64,000 nt of DNA, taken from Leptolyngbya sp. NIES-3755 (GTDB taxonomy: Bacteria > Cyanobacteriota > Cyanobacteriia > Leptolyngbyales > Leptolyngbyaceae). The stretch spans positions 5,651,030-5,715,029 of the forward strand of contig AP017308.1 in assembly GCA_001548435.1 (NCBI GenBank), in the 5' to 3' direction. Both the position numbers and the translations under genes were made by a program. Positions 53,727-63,154 of this stretch are shown piece after piece; position 1 is the first letter of the stretch, and every line of letters begins with the position of its first letter. The notes below the pieces were generated by a model, which searched no databases, was not told the DNA's origin, and saw nothing but the letters and a program-made list of their open reading frames with translations.

Positions 53727-53981
53727 ATGAAAGCAAACGTATACGATTTAGTCAAAACTTCAACTCAGGTTCAGTCAGACTTTAAGCCTGAAATCACGAT
53801 TCCCACAGGCACGATCGGGACTGTGATCGAATATTACGAGCAACCCGAAGGATATGCTGTTGATTTAGCCATTCCGAACGAACAGCTTGTTGGTGGATAT
53901 GAATATCACAATGTCATTCTTTTGCCGCAACAGTTTGTAGTGATTAAGAAATTTGAAACTTCAGAAAAAATTGCTGGATAG
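53727..53981 (+). CDS. DUF4926-like small protein
   Basis: An 84-residue protein with pattern VYDLVKTSTQV, then TIPTGTIGTVIEYYEQPEGY and VILLPQQFVVIKK, resembling the DUF4926 barrel found near toxin-antitoxin or unrelated genes. It lies 23 bases after cphA2 and probably shares its transcript. The function is not known; a partner of CphA2 is one option. No membrane segment is present. Confidence 0.65.
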   Translation: MKANVYDLVKTSTQVQSDFKPEITIPTGTIGTVIEYYEQPEGYAVDLAIPNEQLVGGYEYHNVILLPQQFVVIKKFETSEKIAG

Positions 53982-53982
53982 T

Positions 53983-54633
53983 TCAAAGCTGTTCCTTAGT
54001 CCATTCACGTAAGACAATCAACGCTTGAGCAAGCCCGATCGTATCACTTTGCTCTAAAAATTCCTGCACTCGCTGTCCCGGCAATGCAGGAAACAATTTA
54101 CTATTCGTCGTTGCAATATATCGATCGCCTTCAAGCTGATAGATTTGCAAACTGCCCTTCAGCACATCATCGCCAACCATGGTTGTATACTGCCAGATTT
54201 CCGGAACACCCATCGACACGTAGATCGATTCTCGATCGAGTGATCCTCTCCCGATCGCCACTTCGATCGCTAATTCTGGCGACTCAGCCCGATTCATATC
54301 GAGTTCTGCCCGTTTCTGAAGCCGTATTTCTTCTAGTGAATACATTGCATCCGGTTGAATCGCACGACCCAGATCCGGAAGTGTCAACAAAACCGACCCA
54401 AGTGAATAAATTTTTAGATAGAGTTCATCTGCTAACACCAAAATCAAAGACTCGATCAATCGCAAACAGCGATCGTGTTCTTCGAGCGGTGTCATCATTT
54501 CCAATTTGCCACGATCGTAAGTTAAACGCGAGGTTCGAGTCTGCCCTAGTTCGCTCAGCAATTCCTCGAACGATTGCCAACTCACCCCCGATAGCGTCAC
54601 TCTTTTCTCAGTGGGAGTTGGTTTTCTGCCCAT
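53983..54633 (-). CDS. Uma2 (DUF820) family putative nuclease
   Basis: A 216-residue protein of the Uma2/DUF820 group, a PD-(D/E)xK-like fold that is highly multiplied in cyanobacteria. The motif RAIQPDAMYSLEEI with SPELAIEVAIGRGS carries the conserved D...E-x-A pattern of the fold; the usual final Lys reads Ala or Gly here, which may reduce activity. The start MGRKPTPTEKRV at 54633 has an AAGGA site eight bases ahead, better than the other in-frame starts up to 54747. It is divergent from the DUF2459 gene. The role is unknown; neither restriction nor mobile-element function is shown. Confidence 0.8.
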   Translation of the reverse strand: MGRKPTPTEKRVTLSGVSWQSFEELLSELGQTRTSRLTYDRGKLEMMTPLEEHDRCLRLIESLILVLADELYLKIYSLGSVLLTLPDLGRAIQPDAMYSLEEIRLQKRAELDMNRAESPELAIEVAIGRGSLDRESIYVSMGVPEIWQYTTMVGDDVLKGSLQIYQLEGDRYIATTNSKLFPALPGQRVQEFLEQSDTIGLAQALIVLREWTKEQL

Positions 54634-54655
54634 AATGTTCATCCTTAAAAGTCTC

Positions 54656-55345
54656 ATGAAGTATCGTACTGCGTTTGTTCGTCTCAGTAAGGGCGTGTTA
54701 TGTGGAGTTTTGTTACTGGCAGGTGGATTAACGATCGGCTTTTTCACGCCACGTCGCTGGAATCAAACCGCAAGTTGCGACAATCAGCCTTACCGTATCT
54801 ATGTTCAAGGCGATGCAATGCACGTCAATCTCGTAATGCCTGTGGATAATGGCGTTTACGATTGGCGAAAATTTCTCAATCTGCAACAAATTGGCAGTGA
54901 TACGAATGAGAACTATCGCTATCTCAAAATGGGATGGGGCGATCGCATTTGGTATACCGAAGTTGCTGACTGGTCCCAGTTGAATGTTTTGGATATTGGC
55001 AGAGTCTTGTTTAGACCGGGAAACACTTCTGTGATGTATGTTCAAGGCTATGCGAATCGACCGGAGAACATTAAATGTGTGGGAGTCGATCGAGAACAAT
55101 ATCTCAATTTCGTTAACTTCCTTCAGAACTCCTTTGCGCGGAATGCTCAAGGCAAATTAACTTATATCAAACCGGGAGCCGCGACGACTGATGGCTTTTT
55201 CGCTGCAACTGGATATTACTCTGCGTTACGAACTTGTAACACTTGGTCAGCCGAAGCGCTCGATTCAGCAGGAATCAATACGCCGTTGTGGAGTGCGATC
55301 GCGCCTGCGGTGATGCGTCATCTCCCCAGTTGTAATTGTCCGTGA
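54656..55345 (+). CDS. DUF2459 (TIGR02117-like) membrane-anchored protein
   Basis: A 229-residue protein with one N-terminal membrane helix ([18 protein letters not shown]) and a domain reading [38 protein letters not shown] and [20 protein letters not shown]. The order is that of the DUF2459 family, which has Cys/His-type conserved positions (HVNLVMPV and CNTW) suggestive of a papain-like fold. Activity is unproven. The frame extends to 54611, but the ATG at 54656 starts the membrane anchor. The protein probably faces the periplasm. Confidence 0.8.
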   Translation: MKYRTAFVRLSKGVLCGVLLLAGGLTIGFFTPRRWNQTASCDNQPYRIYVQGDAMHVNLVMPVDNGVYDWRKFLNLQQIGSDTNENYRYLKMGWGDRIWYTEVADWSQLNVLDIGRVLFRPGNTSVMYVQGYANRPENIKCVGVDREQYLNFVNFLQNSFARNAQGKLTYIKPGAATTDGFFAATGYYSALRTCNTWSAEALDSAGINTPLWSAIAPAVMRHLPSCNCP

Positions 55346-55412
55346 GCAAAAATCTACGCACTTTACCCCCTATTGGCTTTATCCTAACATTTACGGATCT
55401 AGGCTACTGAAC

Positions 55413-56768
55413 ATGCGTTTTTCAAAAATTCTCATTGCAAATCGGGGGGAAATTGCCCTAAGAATCATTCGCACCTGTGAAGAATTAGGAATTGCGACCG
55501 TCGCGGTGCATTCAACGATCGACAGAAATTCTCTTCACGTTCAGTTAGCCGACGAAGCGGTTTGTATTGGCGAACCTCCTAGCAGCAAAAGCTATCTCAA
55601 TATTCCAAATATTATTGCGGCTGCTCTGACTCGAAATGCCACTGCAATCCATCCAGGCTACGGTTTCTTAGCTGAGAACGCCCGCTTTGCGGAGATTTGC
55701 GCCGATCACCAAATTGCTTTTATTGGACCGACTCCTGATGCGATTCGAGCGATGGGAGATAAATCGACTGCGAAAAAAACGATGCAGCGAGTCGGAGTGC
55801 CAACAGTTCCAGGCAGTAAGGGATTAGTGCATGGCGAAGAAGAAGCGCGAGACATTGCAAGAGCGATCGGCTATCCAGTGATCATCAAAGCAACGGCGGG
55901 TGGTGGCGGTCGAGGAATGCGACTGGTTCCTACTGATGATGAATTGAGTAAGCTCTATCACGCTGCCCAGGGAGAAGCAGAAGCAGCATTTGGCAATCCG
56001 GGTGTTTACGTTGAAAAATTCGTTCAAAATCCACGACATATTGAGTTTCAGATTCTTGCAGATAGCTACGGAAATGTGGTGCATTTGGGTGAGCGGGAGT
56101 GTTCGATTCAGCGCCGACACCAAAAATTGCTGGAAGAAGCACCCAGTTCGGCAATTACTCCAGAACTACGATCGCGCATGGGAGCCGCTGCTGTTGCTGC
56201 CGCCAAATCAATTGACTACGTTGGTGCAGGAACGGTGGAATTTTTACTCGATCGATCCGGTGACTTCTATTTCATGGAGATGAACACCCGGATTCAAGTC
56301 GAACATCCGGTCACAGAAATGATTACCGGAATTGATTTGATTGCCGAGCAGATTCGGATTGCTCAAGGGGAACCGCTGCGATTTACCCAAGACGAGATTG
56401 AACTGCGGGGACATGCGATCGAATGCCGAATTAATGCCGAAGATCCAGATCATAATTTCCGCCCCAGTCCCGGACGCATCAGCGGCTATTTACCTCCAAG
56501 CGGTCCCGGTGTACGGATGGATTCTCACGTCTACACCGATTACGAAATTCCGCCCTACTACGATTCGCTGATTGGAAAACTGATTGTCTGGGGGAGCGAT
56601 CGACCTTCTGCAATTCTGAGAATGAAACGCGCCCTTAGAGAATGTGCGGTCACTGGATTGCCCACTACGATTAACTTCCATCAACGAATCCTCGAAACGC
56701 CAGAATTCCAGAAAGGCGATATCTATACGAATTTTGTCGATAAAGTGATGATGCCAAACAAAGAATAA
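55413..56768 (+). CDS. accC: Acetyl-CoA carboxylase, biotin carboxylase subunit
   Basis: A 451-residue ATP-grasp enzyme that carboxylates biotin on AccB in the first step of fatty acid synthesis. The N-terminal [20 protein letters not shown], the glycine-rich ATP loop [12 protein letters not shown], the [19 protein letters not shown] region and the catalytic [20 protein letters not shown] are all canonical. The length and lack of a fused biotinyl domain fit the multisubunit bacterial form. A glycine-zipper gene follows 77 bases downstream. No intergenic element interrupts it. Confidence 0.96.
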   Translation: MRFSKILIANRGEIALRIIRTCEELGIATVAVHSTIDRNSLHVQLADEAVCIGEPPSSKSYLNIPNIIAAALTRNATAIHPGYGFLAENARFAEICADHQIAFIGPTPDAIRAMGDKSTAKKTMQRVGVPTVPGSKGLVHGEEEARDIARAIGYPVIIKATAGGGGRGMRLVPTDDELSKLYHAAQGEAEAAFGNPGVYVEKFVQNPRHIEFQILADSYGNVVHLGERECSIQRRHQKLLEEAPSSAITPELRSRMGAAAVAAAKSIDYVGAGTVEFLLDRSGDFYFMEMNTRIQVEHPVTEMITGIDLIAEQIRIAQGEPLRFTQDEIELRGHAIECRINAEDPDHNFRPSPGRISGYLPPSGPGVRMDSHVYTDYEIPPYYDSLIGKLIVWGSDRPSAILRMKRALRECAVTGLPTTINFHQRILETPEFQKGDIYTNFVDKVMMPNKE

Positions 56769-56845
56769 CGTTATGTGTGCGAGTTCAGCCTGATTCGAGC
56801 CTTCCTTGTATGGTTGAAAGATCAATGCTTAAACGAGGCACTCCC

Positions 56846-57118
56846 ATGTTTCAACTTGGCTCAATCTTTGGATCGGTTGTGGGTTCGATCGGGGGTTCGA
56901 TTGTCGGCGCGATCGCTGGCTCAGTCATTGGAGCGATGAGCGGTTCAGCGATTACAGCAATGGTGAGTTCGTTAGCTTGTTCTTTAGGTGGCTCGATGGT
57001 TGGCTCTTGGGTCGGAGCGATGATTGGGGGTGAAGTGGATGCTGCAATGGAATCGATGCTGCAAGATCTCGAACAAACGGCAGGGGTTCGCCCGATGAAA
57101 TCTGCGGCAGCCGTCTAA
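56846..57118 (+). CDS. Glycine-zipper small membrane protein
   Basis: A 90-residue protein dominated by a glycine-zipper run (GSVVGSIGGSIVGAIAGSVI and on to GSMVGSWVGAMIGG) with GxxxG repeats, ending in a polar segment. Such zippers pack tightly in membranes and occur in outer-membrane or channel-forming proteins. The frame is open to a GTG at 56777, but the ATG at 56846 has a GAGG site eight bases ahead. The function is unknown. It may be cotranscribed with accC. Confidence 0.7.
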   Translation: MFQLGSIFGSVVGSIGGSIVGAIAGSVIGAMSGSAITAMVSSLACSLGGSMVGSWVGAMIGGEVDAAMESMLQDLEQTAGVRPMKSAAAV

Positions 57119-57125
57119 TTTCTAG

Positions 57126-57185
57126 AACTGTGGAGCAGATATCGCTTGATGCAGGGCAGCCCAAAGACCTGCTCCACACAGTTCA
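57126..57185. terminator. Inverted repeat between convergent genes
   Basis: TGTGGAGCAG (57129-57138) pairs perfectly with CTGCTCCACA (57169-57178), with AAC/GTT extending it imperfectly. It lies between the glycine-zipper gene and the convergent YggT gene and probably ends both transcripts. Confidence 0.6.
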
Positions 57186-57470
57186 CTAAAACATCATCGT
57201 AAAAATCCCTTGCTGACCGAGCAACAATTCCCGCAGCAAGCTAAAAATCCCAACCCACAAAATTGGCGTAATATCGACACCGCCCAAGGGTTGAATAATT
57301 TTCCGAGTCGGCGCTAAAAATATCTCGGTCGGAATCTTGATCAAGTTAAACGGAAACTTGTCTAAATCAACCTGCGGATACCAGGTCAGCACAATTCGGA
57401 AAATAAACAGAAACGTCATTGCACCGAGCAAAATGCTGAGAGACAAAAGCGCGATCGAGGTCACATCCAT
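57186..57470 (-). CDS. YggT family membrane protein (Ycf19-like)
   Basis: A 94-residue protein with two hydrophobic segments (IALLSLSILLGAMTFLFIF and ILWVGIFSLLRELLL) around the polar VLTWYPQVDLDKFPFNLIK, the YggT/Ycf19 layout. In cyanobacteria and plastids the family affects nucleoid or thylakoid organisation. The frame stays open to 57566, but the ATG at 57470 gives the family length. It is divergent from psbX. No ribosome site is obvious. Confidence 0.85.
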   Translation of the reverse strand: MDVTSIALLSLSILLGAMTFLFIFRIVLTWYPQVDLDKFPFNLIKIPTEIFLAPTRKIIQPLGGVDITPILWVGIFSLLRELLLGQQGIFTMMF

Positions 57471-57621
57471 AATTTTGAAGCTTTGTAACTTTATTTTCAT
57501 TCTATCGAGAAGCGCACTCTGCATGGCATTGTCTCTTGCCGGGATCTCTGCGCTATACAAAAACATAACGAACCATTAAAATTATGATCGACTTGCGTGT
57601 TGTTGATAAGGACGGAGCACT

Positions 57622-57741
57622 ATGACCCCATCTTTGATGAATTTCCTATTGAGCTTGCTGGCAGGCGTTGCGATCGTCGTGATTCCGGCTACAGCATTTC
57701 TCATCTTTGTCAGCCAAAAAGATAAAATTCAACGTTCCTAG
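57622..57741 (+). CDS. psbX: Photosystem II protein X
   Basis: A 39-residue single-helix thylakoid subunit ([18 protein letters not shown], then [20 protein letters not shown]). The final SQKDKIQRS is diagnostic of PsbX, which sits at the PSII periphery near the secondary quinone site. A GGAG site lies six bases before the ATG. It is easy to miss because of its length. It is followed by a hairpin with a T-run and by ycf66, both consistent with a photosynthetic transcript. Confidence 0.95.
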   Translation: MTPSLMNFLLSLLAGVAIVVIPATAFLIFVSQKDKIQRS

Positions 57742-57794
57742 AAATTTGAATAGAAACTCTGGTCAATTGGATTCGACCAGTTATATTGGTATGG

Positions 57795-57836
57795 AACCTC
57801 AGAACCTGAACGCTTGTCGATCAGACTGAGGTTTTT
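57795..57836 (+). terminator. Terminator after psbX
   Basis: AACCTCAG (57795-57802) pairs with CTGAGGTT (57826-57833), followed by TTT and later T-rich DNA. A second small hairpin (CTGGTC…GACCAG, 57761-57782) precedes it. Together they likely end the psbX transcript. Confidence 0.75.
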
Positions 57837-57937
57837 GTAGTTTTGGTTTTTGTGGTTTTCGCTGCTCCAAAAGTGTGATTTTCGTGGAGAAATTCGAGAC
57901 AAGCCGCTAACATAGGACTTATCCTTGGAGACCAGTC

Positions 57938-58636
57938 ATGGTTAATTTTCAGTTCAATTTAGCAAGTATCTCTGGGATTGTCCTAGCGGTGGGCGGGGCT
58001 TCCCTTTACGCTGTTCGATCGTTTCGTCCGCAGATTGCCCGCGATACCGATATTTTCTTTTCGGCAGTCGGGTTGCTCTGTGGATTGATTTTGATCTTCT
58101 ACGGCTGGCGGTTTGACCCGATTATGCAGTTCGGACAAGTGCTGCTGACTGGAGCCGCTGTGTATTTTGTGTTTGAGAATTTGCGCCTGCGCCAGATCTC
58201 GACCGAGCAAGCAAAACGGACAACGCCGATCGTGGATGACGATCGCCCGGTTAGCTCTCAATATACGGCAGCGTTTGAAGACGAACCTTACACCGTGAGC
58301 TTTCCGAATCGTGAATCTCGGACTCCGCTGCGAGAAAGTGGTCGTCCTAGAAGACCTGCCCGTGAAGAAGAATATGACGATCGCCCGTCCATTCGGGAGC
58401 GCTCAAGTCGAGAAGACGAACCCCGTTTAAGACCTGCATCAAGAAATCCTCGCTCTCGTCAGCCAGAGTCCTTTGATGAGCCGCGTGAAGATATTCGTCC
58501 GCGTCGGAATACGTCAAGAAACAATGCTCGTCCGCGTCGGAATAACAAGATTGAAGATATTAACCAGCCCGATGATGCGGGATATGTAGACTATCGCCCG
58601 ATCGACAATAATCGGACCGATGGCTGGGGCGAGTAA
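57938..58636 (+). CDS. Ycf66 family protein
   Basis: A 232-residue protein. Three hydrophobic segments in residues 1-90 (ISGIVLAVGGASLYAVRSF, IFFSAVGLLCGLILIFYGWR and LLTGAAVYFVFENLRLRQ) define the Ycf66 domain found in cyanobacteria and some plastids; its function is unknown. The remaining 140 residues are a disordered Arg/Asp/Glu/Pro-rich tail (RPRRNTSRNN and ARPRRNNK near-repeats). The tail is the most variable part of the family. It is downstream of psbX and ended by a terminator. Confidence 0.9.
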   Translation: MVNFQFNLASISGIVLAVGGASLYAVRSFRPQIARDTDIFFSAVGLLCGLILIFYGWRFDPIMQFGQVLLTGAAVYFVFENLRLRQISTEQAKRTTPIVDDDRPVSSQYTAAFEDEPYTVSFPNRESRTPLRESGRPRRPAREEEYDDRPSIRERSSREDEPRLRPASRNPRSRQPESFDEPREDIRPRRNTSRNNARPRRNNKIEDINQPDDAGYVDYRPIDNNRTDGWGE

Positions 58637-58660
58637 CTGAACTGAATCAAGAATGAGAAG

Positions 58661-58687
58661 GGAGCGTCAAACCGATGCTCCTTTTTT
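58661..58687 (+). terminator. Terminator after the Ycf66 gene
   Basis: GGAGC (58661-58665) pairs with GCTCC (58677-58681), with GTC/GAT partly extending the stem, then TTTTTT. It lies between convergent genes. Confidence 0.8.
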
Positions 58688-58982
58688 AGTTTTCTTGGAA
58701 AATAGCATCCAGGTCACGATATCCACTTAGAACCCGGATTACCTGAATACTACTCTTTTTCGGAAAATAAAAAATAACGTAGCTTCCGACAAACAGACCG
58801 CGTAACGAAGGCAAAAGAGAGTCATAAGAATGTCCCATTTCTGGAAAATCTGCTGCTCTTTTACACTTTTGTTTAATCTCAGTGACTAATCGTTTTGCAG
58901 CCGCAGGATTTTCTAGAGCAATTCGCTGACTAATCTCTTTGATATCTTGCTTCGCTTCAAGCGTTAAAAAATAGCGACTCAT
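58686..58982 (-). CDS. ParE/RelE-family toxin
   Basis: A 98-residue type II toxin. The pattern FLTLEAKQDIKEISQRIAL with the later RLVTEIKQKCKRAADFPEMG and GLFVGSYVIFYFPKKSSIQV ending in VLSGYRDLDAIF is that of the ParE branch of the RelE superfamily, whose members poison gyrase or, less often, cut mRNA. It overlaps the antitoxin gene by one base (shared A of the stop/start), so the pair is coupled. The toxin residues look complete. Confidence 0.88.
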   Translation of the reverse strand: MSRYFLTLEAKQDIKEISQRIALENPAAAKRLVTEIKQKCKRAADFPEMGHSYDSLLPSLRGLFVGSYVIFYFPKKSSIQVIRVLSGYRDLDAIFQEN

Positions 58983-59242
58983 CAGGATTGCATTAACGAT
59001 TCAAGATCGCTTTCAATCTCTGCAAAGGCTTCTTCTCCATCAATGATTTCGCCGCGATCGATTTGAGCGATACCGACTTGGAGATCGCGCCGGAGAGCAT
59101 CAAGCTTAATTTGTTGAGTGCGATCGCGTTCTTCTAAAAGCCGTAATGCTTCTTGAACTACCTCGCTGGCAGAGAGATAACGCCCACTTCTCACTTTGTC
59201 CTGAACAAGTTTTTCCAGTTCGGGTGTCAGAGAAACATTCAT
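58982..59242 (-). CDS. ParD/CopG-like antitoxin
   Basis: An 86-residue antitoxin. The ribbon-helix-helix start MNVSLTPELEKLVQDKVRSG with YLSASEVVQEALRLLEERD is the ParD/CopG pattern, followed by a disordered acidic tail that would wrap the toxin. The ATG at 59242 has a GAGG site nine bases upstream; an ATG at 59257 would add five residues. It lies upstream of the toxin gene, the usual order, and would autorepress the operon. Confidence 0.88.
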   Translation of the reverse strand: MNVSLTPELEKLVQDKVRSGRYLSASEVVQEALRLLEERDRTQQIKLDALRRDLQVGIAQIDRGEIIDGEEAFAEIESDLESLMQS

Positions 59243-59286
59243 ATTATGAGTCCTCATTTGTTTTTATAGAATAACAAACTCTATCG

Positions 59287-60969
59287 TTAATAACCTGCCG
59301 CAACTCCTTCACCCCGTGGATCAGCAGCCCCTTCAAGCAAACCATCTGGCAGAACCACGATCGCGTTTGCATTTCCCCATTTGCCGCGTTGTCGAATTGT
59401 GTGTCCTCGCCGTTCTAATTCTGCGATCGTTAATGGATCAAGTCCTCGTTCTTCGACGTTTAATCGATCGGGTTGCCATTGGTGATGAATTCGAGGAGCC
59501 GCGATCGCGCTTCTCACGTCCATGTCATAGACCAAGACATTCAAAATCGTCTGCAAAACAGTCGTGATAATCGTGCTACCACCGGGTGCGCCAACTGCCA
59601 TTCGGAGTTTGCCATTTTCGGTAATGATGGTTGGAGTCATGCTGGAAAGTGGTGTTTTTCGAGGTGCGATCGCATTCGCTTGACCGCCAACTAGACCGAA
59701 CGCATTGGGAGTATTGGGTGCGATCGCAAAGTCGTCCATTTCATTGTTCAAAACAATTCCAGTTCCTTTTGCGACAATGCCTGCACCAAATCCTAGATTG
59801 ATAGTGAAGGTGAGACTGACTGCATTGCGATCGCGATCCACGACAGTTAAATGACTTGTTTCGGTTGATTCACGTGAGAGTCTTTGAATCACAGCAGGAT
59901 CGCCGGGTTTCACTGAGGTTGCAGCTTTTTTTGGATCGATTTCTCGTTGACGAATTTTGGCGTATTCAGGACTGATTAAAGCGCTTACCGGAACTTTGAC
60001 GAAATCTGGATCGCCTAAGTAAGTGGCTCGATCGGCGTAAGCAATTCGCATCGATTCGACTAATAAATGCAGCGCATCAGGATTTCGCCAACCTAAAGAT
60101 TTGAGATCGGTATCACCAGCCAGATTCAGAATTTGTAAAAGGTGAACTCCACCAGAGGAAGGCGGTGGCATTGAACAAACACGCGACTAACGGAAATTTC
60201 CACAGACCGGAGTGCGCCAAATGGGTCGGTATTGCTTCAAATCCTCAAGTGTGACCAATCCATTGTTCGATCGCATATCTTGGGCGATCACCGTTGCAAT
60301 TTTGCCGCGATAAAAACTATTCGGATCAGATGCGATCGCGCTCAAAGTCGCTGCTAATTCTGGCTGTTTTAGAATTTCACCTGGCTGATAAGGCTTGCCA
60401 TTTCGAGTAAAAATTCGACGGGCTTCTGCGTTCTGAAATTTTCGAGATTCGGTTGCTTCAGTGAATCGATGACTCACAGAAAATCCAGATTCAGCGAGTT
60501 TGATTGCAGGAGCGACTACAGTTTTCCAAGGCAATTTCCCATATTGCTGGTGAGCTTGGTACAAACCTGCGATCGTTCCCGGTGTCGCAACCGCTAAATA
60601 TCCGTCTGTACTCGCATTCGGACGAGGCTTTCCCTGAGCATCCAAGTACATGTTTTGAGAAGCTTTGAGCGGCGCACGTTCCCGAAAATCGAGCGCTTTC
60701 ATGTCATTCTTCTGCGCTTGATAAAACAAAAGAAATCCACCGCCACCAATTCCAGCAGAAAACGGTTCTACGACTGAGATTGCTAACGTAGTGGCGACTG
60801 CGGCATCGATCGCATTTCCGCCTTGTTTGAGCATGTCTAATCCCGCTTCAGAAGCCAATGGATGAGCAGATGTCACCATGCCTTGAGCAGTTCGATCGAG
60901 CGGAAACGATCGCGCTACTGGAACAACCGTGACGATCGCGATCAAACTCAGAAAGAAAAAGCGTTTCAT
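59287..60969 (-). pseudogene. ggt: Gamma-glutamyltransferase broken by an in-frame amber codon
   Basis: A periplasmic gamma-glutamyl transpeptidase gene of normal family length (about 560 codons) interrupted by one TAG at 60187-60189. The first part has a signal peptide (KRFFFLSLIAIVTVVPVARS) and VTSAHPLASEAGLDMLKQGG; it ends TPVCGNFR then TAG. The same frame continues SRVCSMPPPSSGGVHLLQ through the autocleavage Thr in TETSHLTVVDRDRN and the conserved AVGAPGGSTIITTV. Both halves are otherwise undamaged, so the mutation is recent, or the stop is read through. Neither half alone could make an active heterodimer, since the second half lacks a signal peptide. The ATG at 60969 is preferred over an upstream TTG. 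Confidence 0.88.
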
Positions 60970-61131
60970 AGAAATTTTTGATATTTGCCAAATTCTGCCA
61001 TACCGATTGGGAAAGCTCAAAATGTTTCCACGGGCACAGACGCTACAGATAAGTAAGTTATCCTAGATGTATTGCAGACGTTTGATAGAATGCTCCCGTT
61101 CGTTTGTTGCTCTCTCACACCAAGGTATCTC

Positions 61132-61332
61132 ATGGCAAATCCCTCTTCTTCGGCAAACCCAATCGACCCAGCCCAAATCAGCGATTCGCAAATGTGGAAC
61201 AGTTTGAAACTGGCGATCGCAGAAAGTTCCGGATTCCAACGTTGGCAAATCGATCGTACTTCTCAAGAAACCGATCTAGATGCGTTGGTGCACCAGTATT
61301 TGCGCGAAACGCTTGAAACTTTGGCTTACTAA
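61132..61332 (+). CDS. Small cyanobacterial protein of unknown function
   Basis: A 66-residue soluble protein (MANPSSSANPIDPAQISDSQ; then FQRWQIDRTSQETDLDALVH). The ATG at 61132 has an AAGG site six bases ahead, better than the upstream frame start at 61072. No domain is recognised, though the pattern recalls small conserved cyanobacterial proteins. It is divergent from the broken ggt gene and ends in a hairpin terminator. Confidence 0.75.
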   Translation: MANPSSSANPIDPAQISDSQMWNSLKLAIAESSGFQRWQIDRTSQETDLDALVHQYLRETLETLAY

Positions 61333-61347
61333 GATTTTCTGATTTTG

Positions 61348-61385
61348 AAGCAGTCGATCGTTACTGATCGGCTGCTTTGTTTTTA
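61348..61385. terminator. Bidirectional terminator
   Basis: AAGCAGTCGATC (61348-61359) pairs with GATCGGCTGCTT (61366-61377) with one G-T pair, followed by GTTTTT. It lies between the convergent small gene and the DUF1400 gene. Confidence 0.8.
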
Positions 61386-61910
61386 GCGGAAGATATTGCC
61401 TAACGGATTGCGTAATCGATCGACAAATTCATTCAACCGACGATACGCCCCTTCAATGCGATCACCATCGACGATCACTTCCTGAGTCGGATAGTTTTGC
61501 AGAATTTCCAAAATCGTAATCGTTCCATCTCCACTAGCAGAGAGCGCTAGAGCGGCTCTAAGAGCTTGGCGTTCGGCTCCTCCTTCTGGCGTTTGAATTG
61601 CTTGTCCAAGTTGGTCTAAGACCCCGTTTCCGAGTGGACTATTGAGGACTCGATCAAGCAACACCGGATTGACCTTAATCGGGCGTGTTAGAGTCTGGCG
61701 AACCGTTTCAGGACGTTGACCCGACAGACGAAAATAGGTTTGCAAGTCCGATGAAGCTTCACCTGTTTGAGCGAACGTCGTCAATTCTGGCACTGAGACC
61801 GATTCGCGCAGAATCTTATATTTGAACACAACGCGATCAGCCGCCATTGCTTGAGTACTGACCAAAAGCGCTATCCCAAGACCCAGAACCGAATTTCTTA
61901 AAAAAGACAT
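61383..61910 (-). CDS. DUF1400-type exported protein
   Basis: A 175-residue protein with a signal peptide (FLRNSVLGLGIALLVSTQAMA) and a helical domain reading LRESVSVPELTTFAQTGEAS and VNPVLLDRVLNSPLGNGVLD, as in the DUF1400 part of cyanobacterial alpha/beta hydrolases. Here the hydrolase domain is absent, so this is a stand-alone form. The function is unknown. The start ATG at 61910 follows no clear Shine-Dalgarno site. Confidence 0.85.
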   Translation of the reverse strand: MSFLRNSVLGLGIALLVSTQAMAADRVVFKYKILRESVSVPELTTFAQTGEASSDLQTYFRLSGQRPETVRQTLTRPIKVNPVLLDRVLNSPLGNGVLDQLGQAIQTPEGGAERQALRAALALSASGDGTITILEILQNYPTQEVIVDGDRIEGAYRRLNEFVDRLRNPLGNIFR

Positions 61911-62036
61911 TGTTATTTATTGAATTCCCCTTTCATTAGAGACGAAATTCGATCGCTGAAGATTCATAAACTTTGAGGATCTATCTTGCGATAGGCAATT
62001 TTCCGGTACGATCGAGACTTTGAATCAAACAAAACA

Positions 62037-63116
62037 ATGGGCAGCACGTTCGGTCATTTATTTCGGATTAGTACTTTTGGCGAGTCGCATGGTGGCGGAG
62101 TGGGCGTTGTGATTGATGGATGTCCGCCCTTGATCGAACTCTCGGCTGAGGAAATTCAGGTCGAACTTGATCGTCGTCGTCCGGGTCAAAGCAAGATTAC
62201 AACTCCCCGAAATGAAGCCGATCAGTGCGAGATTCTGTCTGGAATTGTCGATGGCAAAACACTCGGAACGCCAATCGCAATTTTGGTTCGCAACAAAGAC
62301 CAGCGATCGCAAGATTACAGCGATATGGCAGTGAAATATCGTCCGTCTCATGCCGATGCGACTTATGATGCGAAGTATGGCATTCGAGCGGTCGCGGGAG
62401 GGGGGCGATCATCCGCACGAGAAACGATCGGGCGAGTAGCGGCGGGTGCGATCGCGAAAAAAGTCCTGAGCCAATTTGGGGTTGAAATCGTCGGCTATGT
62501 GAAACGGATTAAAGATCTTGAAGGTGCGATCGATCCAAATACCGTCACTTTAGAACAGGTAGAAAGCAATATCGTTCGCTGTCCTGATTCGGATTGTGCA
62601 GAACGCATGATCGATTTAATTCAGCAAATGGGAGGACAAGGAGACTCGATCGGAGGCGTGGTCGAATGTGTAGCGCGTCAGGTTCCAATGGGATTGGGCG
62701 AACCTGTGTTTGACAAATTAGAGGCAGATTTAGCAAAAGCAGTCATGTCTCTTCCAGCGACAAAAGGGTTTGAGATCGGCTCTGGATTTGCTGGAACGCT
62801 GATGACGGGAAGCGAACATAACGATGAGTTCTACACCGATGAGGCAGGGCGAATTCGCACCGTGACGAATCGATCGGGCGGTGTACAAGGCGGCATCTCG
62901 AACGGAGAAAATATCGTGATTCGAGTCGCATTTAAGCCGACTGCGACAATTCGGAAAGAGCAAAAGACCGTGACGAACACCGGAGAAGCAGTGACTCTAG
63001 CGGCAAAAGGACGACATGATCCTTGTGTATTGCCGAGAGCGGTGCCGATGGTTGAAGCGATGGTCGCATTAGTATTGTGCGATCACTTATTGCGGCAGCG
63101 GGGTCAATGCGGCTGA
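62037..63116 (+). CDS. aroC: Chorismate synthase
   Basis: A 359-residue FMN-dependent enzyme of the last shared step in aromatic amino acid synthesis, converting EPSP to chorismate. The start [20 protein letters not shown] is the first signature, [16 protein letters not shown] the second, and [20 protein letters not shown] and [20 protein letters not shown] complete the active site. The length is standard. It lies divergent from the DUF1400 gene. Confidence 0.97.
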   Translation: MGSTFGHLFRISTFGESHGGGVGVVIDGCPPLIELSAEEIQVELDRRRPGQSKITTPRNEADQCEILSGIVDGKTLGTPIAILVRNKDQRSQDYSDMAVKYRPSHADATYDAKYGIRAVAGGGRSSARETIGRVAAGAIAKKVLSQFGVEIVGYVKRIKDLEGAIDPNTVTLEQVESNIVRCPDSDCAERMIDLIQQMGGQGDSIGGVVECVARQVPMGLGEPVFDKLEADLAKAVMSLPATKGFEIGSGFAGTLMTGSEHNDEFYTDEAGRIRTVTNRSGGVQGGISNGENIVIRVAFKPTATIRKEQKTVTNTGEAVTLAAKGRHDPCVLPRAVPMVEAMVALVLCDHLLRQRGQCG

Positions 63117-63154
63117 TTGAGATGAAATCTGCTTGATTCTAGGAACAATGCTCT

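Noticed and set aside
54084-54635. 183-codon plus-strand frame opposite the Uma2 gene
   Set aside because: Antisense to a recognised coding sequence and without any domain pattern or ribosome site.
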